From Betaproteobacteria bacterium (GTDB lineage: Bacteria > Pseudomonadota > Gammaproteobacteria > Burkholderiales > SG8-39): a DNA stretch of 64,000 nt. The notes under the pieces are model-generated. The model was given only the letters and a program-made list of their open reading frames with translations, was not told the DNA's origin and did not search any database. The translations under genes were made by a program, and so were the position numbers. Numbering within the stretch: position 1 is the stretch's first letter; each line of letters starts with the position of its first letter. The stretch spans positions 1 to 64,000 of the forward strand of contig SCTY01000006.1 in NCBI GenBank assembly GCA_004297625.1. The letters are read 5' to 3'. Shown piece by piece: positions 58,810 through 64,000 of this stretch.

Positions 58810-60594
58810 GTGCCGGTGCACAACGCAGACATCGCGCGCGCGTTCGACGAGATCGCCGACCTGCTCGAGCTGCGCGACGAGAATCCGTTCCGCGTGCGCG
58901 CCTACCGCAATGCGGCGCGCGTGGCGGGCGAGCTGCGCCTGGACGTCGCGGCGACGCTGGCCGAAGGCCGCGAGCTGCCGAAGCTCCCCGGAATCGGCGA
59001 GGATCTGCTCGCCAAGATGCGCGAGATCGCCGCGACCGGGTCGTGCAAGCTGCTCGCCGAGTTGCGGCGCAAATTTCCCGAGGGCATCACCGAGCTGCTC
59101 GAGCTGCCGGGCCTCGGTCCCAAGCGCGTGCGCCTGCTGCACGACAAGCGCATCGACTCGATCGCCGCGCTCGAGCGCGCCGCGCGCGAGGGCCGCCTGC
59201 GCGGCATCGCGGGCTTCGGCGAGAAAACCGAGAGCCGCATCCTCGAGGCCGCGGCAGAACATCTCTCCAAGGCGCGGCGCTTCAAGCTCGCGGATGCCGC
59301 GCAGTATGCCGAGCCGTACGCGAAGCATCTCGGCGCGGTGATCGCCGGCAGCTACCGGCGGATGAAGGAGACCGTGGGCGACGTCGACTTCCTCGTCTGC
59401 TCCGACCGGCCCGCGGAAGCCGTCGAGCGCTTCGTGAGCTACGGCGAAGTGAAGGAGGTGCGGGCGCACGGAACCACGCGCGCCGCGGTGGTGCTCGCTT
59501 GCGGGCTGCCGGTCGACCTGCGCGTCGTGCCGCGCGAGAGCTTCGGCGCGGCGCTGCACTACTTCACCGGCTCGAAGGCGCACAACATCGCGGTGCGCAA
59601 GCTCGGGATCGAGCGCGGCCTGAAGATCAACGAGTACGGCGTCTGGCGCGGAAAGAAGCGCATCGCGGGCGACACCGAGAAATCGGTCTATGCCGCAGTG
59701 GGCCTGCCTTATATCGAGCCCGAGCTGCGCGAGGAAATGGGCGAGCTCAAGGCGGCGCGGCGCGGCGAGCTGCCGCGTCTCGTGGAGCTCGCCGACCTGC
59801 GCGGCGACCTTCACGCGCATACGCGCGCGACCGACGGCCGCAACACGCTGCGCGAGATGGCGCTCGCGGCGAAAGCGCGCGGCCTCGAATATCTCGCGAT
59901 CACCGAGCATTCGCGCCGCGTGGCGATGGCGCACGGTCTCGACCCGGCGCGCCTCGCGCGCCAGATCGACGAGATCGAGCGGCTGAACGGCGAGCTCGCC
60001 GGCATCCAGCTGCTCAAGGGCATCGAGGTCGACATCCTCGAGGATGGCAGCCTCGATCTCCCGGACTCGATCCTCTCGAGGCTCGATCTCGTGGTGGGCG
60101 CCGTGCACGGCAAATTCGATCTGCCGCGCGCGCGCCAGACCGCGCGCATCCTCGCCGCGATGGACAATCCCTGTTTTTCGATCCTCGCGCATCCCACGGG
60201 ACGGCTCCTCGAGGCGCGCGCGCCCAGCGAGCTCGACATGCTCGCGGTCATGCGCAAGGCTCGCGCGCGCGGCATCGCGCTCGAGCTGAACGCGCATCCC
60301 GACCGGCTGGACCTCAGCGACGTGCACTGCCGCATGGCGAAGGACGAGGGCGTGCGCGTGGCGATCAGCACCGACGCGCACAGCATGGATGGGCTGGAGG
60401 TGCTGCGCTACGGCGTCGGCCAGGCGCGGCGCGGCTGGCTCGAGAAGGACGACGTGCTGAACACCCGGCCGCTCGCCGAGCTGATGCCGCTTATCGCACG
60501 AGCATCACGGGCAGGCGCGACGCATGCAGCACCTTCATCGCTACCGAGCCGACGAGCATATCGCCGAGCGTCGTCTTCCCATGGCGCCCCATGA
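58810..60594 (+). CDS. polX: DNA polymerase X with PHP domain
   Basis: 594 residues as an open frame. VHNADIARAFDEIADLLEL and HhH motifs (KLPGIGEDLLAKM, ELPGLGPKRVRLL), the palm site VGDVDFLV with a third Asp in VDLRVV, and a C-terminal PHP domain (GDLHAHT, AITEHS, HPTGRLL, STDAHS). It fills short gaps and has 3'-exonuclease/phosphoesterase activity in base-excision repair. The family begins near PVHNADI, so GTG 58810 is preferred, 41.5 nt from the box. The last 35 residues after NTRPLAEL overlap the Usp gene and look like read-through. Confidence 0.9.
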   Translation: MPVHNADIARAFDEIADLLELRDENPFRVRAYRNAARVAGELRLDVAATLAEGRELPKLPGIGEDLLAKMREIAATGSCKLLAELRRKFPEGITELLELPGLGPKRVRLLHDKRIDSIAALERAAREGRLRGIAGFGEKTESRILEAAAEHLSKARRFKLADAAQYAEPYAKHLGAVIAGSYRRMKETVGDVDFLVCSDRPAEAVERFVSYGEVKEVRAHGTTRAAVVLACGLPVDLRVVPRESFGAALHYFTGSKAHNIAVRKLGIERGLKINEYGVWRGKKRIAGDTEKSVYAAVGLPYIEPELREEMGELKAARRGELPRLVELADLRGDLHAHTRATDGRNTLREMALAAKARGLEYLAITEHSRRVAMAHGLDPARLARQIDEIERLNGELAGIQLLKGIEVDILEDGSLDLPDSILSRLDLVVGAVHGKFDLPRARQTARILAAMDNPCFSILAHPTGRLLEARAPSELDMLAVMRKARARGIALELNAHPDRLDLSDVHCRMAKDEGVRVAISTDAHSMDGLEVLRYGVGQARRGWLEKDDVLNTRPLAELMPLIARASRAGATHAAPSSLPSRRAYRRASSSHGAP

Positions 60595-60919
60595 CGATCG
60601 CATCGCATCCCGTGCGTTCGGCGTGCTGCGCGATCGTGAGGCCGATCGGGCCGACGAGCGTTTCCCGGGTGTAGGGCACGCCCGATTCGCGCACGGCGGC
60701 CTCGGCTTCGGCGAGGATGGCTTCGCTGTGCGCGCGCTGCGCCGCATCGATTTTCTCGCGCGGCACGTACACCGCAATTTCGCCGTAGACGATGGGTTCC
60801 TCGTGCGCATGCACGAGATGGATGGATGCACCGGCGCTCAGCTTCGCGAGCGCGACAGCGGCTTTCGCCGCATTCAGGGACGCGGCGGACCCGTCGACCG
60901 GAACCAGGAGTTTCTTCAT
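60491..60919 (-). CDS. Universal stress protein (UspA family) 5
   Basis: 142 residues: KKLLVPVDGSAASLNAAKAA and the intact ATP motif GRHGKTTLGDMLVGSVAMK. It follows the 111-residue gene at 60949 by 29 bases, so both use the box at 61318. Overlaps the PolX read-through end. Confidence 0.92.
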   Translation of the reverse strand: MKKLLVPVDGSAASLNAAKAAVALAKLSAGASIHLVHAHEEPIVYGEIAVYVPREKIDAAQRAHSEAILAEAEAAVRESGVPYTRETLVGPIGLTIAQHAERTGCDAIVMGRHGKTTLGDMLVGSVAMKVLHASRLPVMLVR

Positions 60920-60948
60920 GGATTCACCTGCAAGGGCGCGCGGCCCTG

Positions 60949-61284
60949 CTAGCGCGTGCGCACGGGGGGAATCAGCGTGAGCAGGGGCTCGGGGCTCGTT
61001 ACCCGCACGCGGTAATGCGCGCGCTGGATTGCGGCGCGAAGCTTCAGGACGTCCTCCATGCCCGCCACCGAGGCGATGGAAGCCAGCAGCTCAGCGCCGC
61101 CGGAGGCGTCGAGCTGGTCGGCTGCGCGCGTCGCTTCGGGGTGAAGATGCCGGTAGAGCGCGTAGTGATCTTCGAGCGGCAGCTCGATCTCGACCTGGCT
61201 GCCGGCCGCGATGGCGCTACGCGCGGCCTTCACGCTCTGCGGGCCCTCCCAGCGTAATGCGACGACGGCCGATTCGCGAACCAT
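60949..61284 (-). CDS. Protein of unknown function
   Basis: 111 residues: VALRWEGPQSVKAARSAIAA, EIELPLEDHYALYRHLHPEA and a helical end (DVLKLRAAIQRAHYRVRV). No family recognised. ATG 61284 is 40.5 nt from the variant box centre, with CATAAA as a likely -10 and AAGGA before the ATG. Confidence 0.6.
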   Translation of the reverse strand: MVRESAVVALRWEGPQSVKAARSAIAAGSQVEIELPLEDHYALYRHLHPEATRAADQLDASGGAELLASIASVAGMEDVLKLRAAIQRAHYRVRVTSPEPLLTLIPPVRTR

Positions 61285-61317
61285 GCGTTCCTTTTATGCC
61301 ACCCGCGTCCCGGTCTT

Positions 61318-61331
61318 TTGCGCTGGATCAA
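61318..61331. promoter_or_regulatory. FNR/ANR-type box, variant half-site, symmetric
   Basis: TTGCGCTGGATCAA (minus strand TTGATCCAGCGCAA). Centre 40.5 nt from ATG 61284 (minus) and 41.5 nt from ATG 61366 (plus); the exact two-sided spacing supports it despite the weak half. Confidence 0.62.
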
Positions 61332-61365
61332 GAGTTTAACCCCCGCAAGCAGTACGGTTACCCTC

Positions 61366-61665
61366 ATGAAAGCGTGGCGCTATCTTATTGCGCTCGCGCT
61401 GGTTGCGTCAGGAGGGGCAGGCGCGCAGTTGGCGCCGGCAGCGCAGGAACTGCTGCTGCTCGCGCCCCAGCTCCAGGCCTTCGCCGGATCGCCGGCAAAC
61501 TTCGAAAGCCTGGCCGGCGGCCTGCGCGCAAGCTCGTTCTCGCAAGGCATTCAGGACCCGACGCCCGAGCAGTTGCGCGCAGCGCTGATCGGCGGGGCGG
61601 TTGCCACGCCGTCGGGCGCCAAGGTATTGCTGCGCGGCGTTCTCGAAAATGGGAGACAGTCATGA
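61366..61665 (+). CDS. Small exported protein of unknown function
   Basis: 99 residues with a signal peptide (WRYLIALALVASGGAGAQ) and an otherwise helical, Ala/Leu-rich body (QELLLLAPQLQAFAGSPANF). No family recognised. ATG 61366 is 41.5 nt from the box centre; stop overlaps ompA ATG (ATGA). Confidence 0.65.
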   Translation: MKAWRYLIALALVASGGAGAQLAPAAQELLLLAPQLQAFAGSPANFESLAGGLRASSFSQGIQDPTPEQLRAALIGGAVATPSGAKVLLRGVLENGRQS

Positions 61666-62363
61666 AAGTCTTAAGCAGCTCGTTGCTCGCCGTATCGCTC
61701 ATCGCCGTCGCCGGCGCCGCGCAGGCGCAGGCGCGGGATTCCGGTTACCTCACCGACACCGGCGGCAGCATCTACGTCAAGGCCGCCCAATCGTGCGTGC
61801 GCACCAGCTACTGGACGCCCGCCATGGCGGTCATGGAATGCGATCCGGATCTCGTCCCGAAACCCGCGGCCGCTCCGGCGCCCATGGCGCAGCCCGCGCC
61901 CGCTCCGGCTCCCGTAGCGCCTGCGCCTGCGCCCGCGCCGGCGCCGAAGCCCGCGGTGGCGCCGGTCGCCGAGCGCGTCACGCTGTCGGCCGACGTGCTC
62001 TTCGAGTTCGACAAGGCCGTGCTGCGCGACGAAGGCAAGGCGAGGCTCGACCAGCTCGTGCGCGACGTGAGCGGCATCGCGCTCGAAGTCATCATCGCGA
62101 GCGGCCACGCCGACCGCATCGGCAGCACCGCCTACAACCAGCGCCTTTCAGTCCGCCGTGCCGATACCGTGAAGGCCTACCTCGTCTCGAAAGGCGTCGA
62201 CGCCAACCGCGTGTACGCGGAAGGCAAGGGCGAGTCGCAGCCGGTCACCGGCGACAAGTGCAAGAACATGGGCCGCGAGCACCGCAGCAACAAGAAGCTC
62301 GTTGCCTGCCTGCAGCCGGATCGCCGCGTCGAGGTGGAAGTGATCGGCACGCGGAGCAAGTGA
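61662..62363 (+). CDS. OmpA-family outer-membrane/peptidoglycan-binding protein
   Basis: 233 residues: signal peptide (SSSLLAVSLIAVAGAAQA), a short region with YVKAAQSCVRTSYW, a Pro/Ala linker (about residues 66-105) and an OmpA C-terminal domain with ADVLFEFDKAVLRDEGKARL, ASGHADRIGSTAYNQRLSVR and the peptidoglycan-binding NKKLVACLQPDRRVEVEV. No beta barrel, so it is a periplasmic or lipoprotein-free anchor. GGGAG before the ATG. Confidence 0.9.
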   Translation: MKVLSSSLLAVSLIAVAGAAQAQARDSGYLTDTGGSIYVKAAQSCVRTSYWTPAMAVMECDPDLVPKPAAAPAPMAQPAPAPAPVAPAPAPAPAPKPAVAPVAERVTLSADVLFEFDKAVLRDEGKARLDQLVRDVSGIALEVIIASGHADRIGSTAYNQRLSVRRADTVKAYLVSKGVDANRVYAEGKGESQPVTGDKCKNMGREHRSNKKLVACLQPDRRVEVEVIGTRSK

Positions 62364-62370
62364 GCGGCGC

Positions 62371-63006
62371 TTGAGCCAGATCTCCATCCCGCTCGGCGAG
62401 CGGCGCCTCGAGGCCGCCCTGCAGGTTCCGCGCGAGCCGAGCGGCGTGGCGGTATTCGTGCACGGCAGCGGCGTCGACCGCTATGACGTGCGCGACCGCT
62501 ACGTGGCGCGCAGGCTGCGCCAGGCGGGATTCGCGACGCTGCAGCCGGAGCTCCTCGACGTGTGGCAGGCGGCCGAGCGCCACAACGCGTTCGACATCGA
62601 GCTGCAGTGCACGCGCCTGCTCGAAGCGGTGCGCTGGCTGGACAGCAACCGCTGGGCGCGCGGCCTGCCGCTCGGGCTTTTCGGCTCGGGGATCGGCGCC
62701 GGCGTCGCGCTGATGGCGGCGGCGAAGAACCCCGGGCGCGTCGCGGCGGTCGTCTGCCGCGGCGGGCGCCCGGATACCGCGCTCTTCTGGCTGCCGCGCG
62801 TCAAGGCGCCGACCCTGCTCCTGGTCGAAGGCTTGGACGGTCCTTACTTGATTTGCTACGAGAGCCTCGGCGGCAAGAAGGAGCTGGTGGTGGTGGCGAC
62901 CGGCTCGCATCGCTTCGACGAGCCGGCGGCGCTCGACGCGGTCGGCGCCCACGCCTGCCGCTGGTTTTCGCGCTATCTCGCCGCGCCGCAGTCGCGCGCG
63001 GCGTAG
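62371..63006 (+). CDS. Dienelactone-hydrolase-like alpha/beta hydrolase
   Basis: 211 residues. VFVHGSGVDRYDVRDRYVAR at the N-terminus and ATGSHRF near the C-terminus (catalytic His) match the group annotated as dienelactone hydrolase family; the nucleophile elbow GLFGSGIGAG has Ser at its centre. This group is often linked to phosphoribosyltransferase/Usp genes. TTG start. The end overlaps glycogen synthase by 34 bases. Confidence 0.75.
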   Translation: MSQISIPLGERRLEAALQVPREPSGVAVFVHGSGVDRYDVRDRYVARRLRQAGFATLQPELLDVWQAAERHNAFDIELQCTRLLEAVRWLDSNRWARGLPLGLFGSGIGAGVALMAAAKNPGRVAAVVCRGGRPDTALFWLPRVKAPTLLLVEGLDGPYLICYESLGGKKELVVVATGSHRFDEPAALDAVGAHACRWFSRYLAAPQSRAA

Positions 63007-64000
63007 ACCTCGAGGTATTCGAGCGCCGGGCGGTCCCAGGCGAAGTCGCGTTTCATCGCGTGCTGCTGCAGGGCGCGCCAGCTTTCGGGCTGCGCGTCGT
63101 AGCTGTCGAGCGAGCGCTCGAGCGCGCTCGCCATCGCCTGCGGGCTCGCCTCCTCGAACACGAAGCCGTCCTCGCGGTCGGTCACCGTGTCGGCGAGGCC
63201 GCCCACCCGGCGCACCACGGGAAGCGTGCCATAGCGCATCGCGTACATCTGCGCCAGGCCGCAGGGCTCGAAGCGTGAGCCGTGCAGCAGAATGTCGGCT
63301 CCCGCGTGCAGGCGGTGCTCTTCGGCTTCCGAATACCCGATGTGAATCCCCAGGCGCCCGGGGAACCGGCGAGTGAGGTCGGAGAACCCTGCTTCGATCG
63401 CGTGCTCGCCGCTGCCGAGCAGCACGAACTGCATGCGCGGGTGCTGCGCAAGCATGTTGGGCAGCCGCTCGAGGGCGATGTCGGCCATCTTCTGCGAAGT
63501 GAGCCGGCTCGCGAACGCGACCAGCGGCGCGCCCGCATCCTGCGCCATGCCGCCCAGGTTCTGCAGCTCCGCCTTGCACACCGCCTTGCCGTCGAGATCG
63601 TCGGCGGTATAGCGCCGCGCGATGTAGGCGTCCGTGGCGGGGTTCCACAGCTCGGTGTCGATGCCGTTCAGGATGCCGATGAAATCCGCGGCGCGCGCCG
63701 CGATCAGCCCCTCGAGCCCGTAGCCGAATTCCGGCGTGAGCAGCTCGCGCGCGTAGCTGCGGCTCACGGTCGTCAGGCGGTCGGCATAGCGGAGGGCGGC
63801 TTTCAGGAAGGAGAGCTTGCCGTAGAACTCCATGCCGTCGACGCCAAGCACCTCCGCGGGCAGGCCGAGGCGCTCCCCCGATTCGAGCGGAAAGCATCCC
63901 TGGAACGCGGCGTTGTGGATCGTGAATACAGTGCACGGGCGCTTGCCGTGCGCGCGCGTAACCAGGTAGGGCGCGAGCCCCGCATGCCAGTCGTGGCAAT
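62973..64000 (-). CDS. glgA: Glycogen synthase (GT5), C-terminal part; 5' end outside window
   Basis: About 342 codons visible, reading off the right edge. CHDWHAGLAPYL and FTIHNAAFQGCFP close the N-terminal domain; SRLTSQKMADIALERLP and SRFEPCGLAQMYAMRYG are the nucleotide-sugar-binding blocks. It extends alpha-1,4 glucan from ADP-glucose. Together with the phosphorylase at 21684 it makes a stored-glucan cycle. Confidence 0.93.
   Translation of the reverse strand, partial: CHDWHAGLAPYLVTRAHGKRPCTVFTIHNAAFQGCFPLESGERLGLPAEVLGVDGMEFYGKLSFLKAALRYADRLTTVSRSYARELLTPEFGYGLEGLIAARAADFIGILNGIDTELWNPATDAYIARRYTADDLDGKAVCKAELQNLGGMAQDAGAPLVAFASRLTSQKMADIALERLPNMLAQHPRMQFVLLGSGEHAIEAGFSDLTRRFPGRLGIHIGYSEAEEHRLHAGADILLHGSRFEPCGLAQMYAMRYGTLPVVRRVGGLADTVTDREDGFVFEEASPQAMASALERSLDSYDAQPESWRALQQHAMKRDFAWDRPALEYLEVYAARDCGAAR

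Overview
The window reads as the chromosome of a GC-rich betaproteobacterium. I infer this from the codon use (third positions almost all G or C), phasin-type, DUF2630 and GYD-domain genes, a cydABX-cydP operon, and a Ugp-type transporter. No rRNA, tRNA or taxonomic marker is present, so the assignment is an inference. The window is densely coded, mostly in short operons with 4-base ATGA/GTGA overlaps.

Layout. 1-158: 3' tail (domain V and beyond) of a group II intron. 478-2567: an NAD(P)-binding reductase, an adenosine-specific kinase family protein and a ketopantoate reductase family protein. 2586-7580: a complete ABC importer of the glycerol-3-phosphate/sugar type (ATPase, binding protein, two permeases) ending in an EEP-family phosphodiesterase, with a palindromic intergenic repeat in the middle. 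7558-17466: small stress and metabolism operons (PEBP, PCMT, CBS proteins, archaeal-type AdoMet synthetase, CheR-like methyltransferase, alpha/beta hydrolase, DAP-dehydrogenase-like enzyme, SagB-type nitroreductase, DJ-1). 17586-20972: cytochrome bd oxidase with CydX and CydP. 21034-29391: gene fragments, alpha-glucan phosphorylase, a MacB-like exporter and two envelope proteins. 29479-33678: DUF5335, a second DnaK, and CstA. 34307-36869: two small paralogous hydrophobic proteins followed by two divergent ArsA/Get3-like ATPases. 36862-38455: an Fpg-family glycosylase and a DUF433/DUF5615 toxin-antitoxin pair. 38546-49875: five functional groups typical of low-oxygen survival: Usp proteins, two Hsp20s, HtpX-like and M50 proteases, phasin, SDH-type serine protease, B12-dependent ribonucleotide reductase, DnaJ and RtcA. 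49856-64000: dodecin, L,D-transpeptidase, acyl-CoA ligase, PRPP synthase, CapA, more Usp proteins, a PolX/PHP polymerase, OmpA, and the 3' part of glycogen synthase.

The unifying signal is regulatory. Eighteen copies of the FNR/ANR-type palindrome TTGA-N6-TCAA, plus four near matches, lie almost entirely between genes from 9.8 kb to 61.3 kb. At about 70% GC fewer than one would be expected by chance (my rough estimate). Most sit between divergent genes, and in at least a dozen cases the box centre lies 39.5-42.5 nt from the start codon, often with a recognisable -10 hexamer ending about 6 nt before it. With activation from -41.5 this predicts leaderless transcripts, often in both directions from one box. 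The genes served (bd oxidase, Usp proteins, Hsp20, DnaK, CstA, class II ribonucleotide reductase, nitroreductase, CBS proteins, glycogen and PHA functions) resemble in content the DosR dormancy regulon of mycobacteria, but here under an FNR-type site. I think this is an oxygen-limitation/dormancy island of a betaproteobacterium and the most interesting thing in the window.

Several boxes sit directly in front of broken genes or duplicated 5' ends (21.2, 44.4 and 53.2 kb), suggesting the box-promoter units have been copied and recombined. The ArsA-like pair with its two hairpin-like partners is the best candidate for an undescribed protein system.
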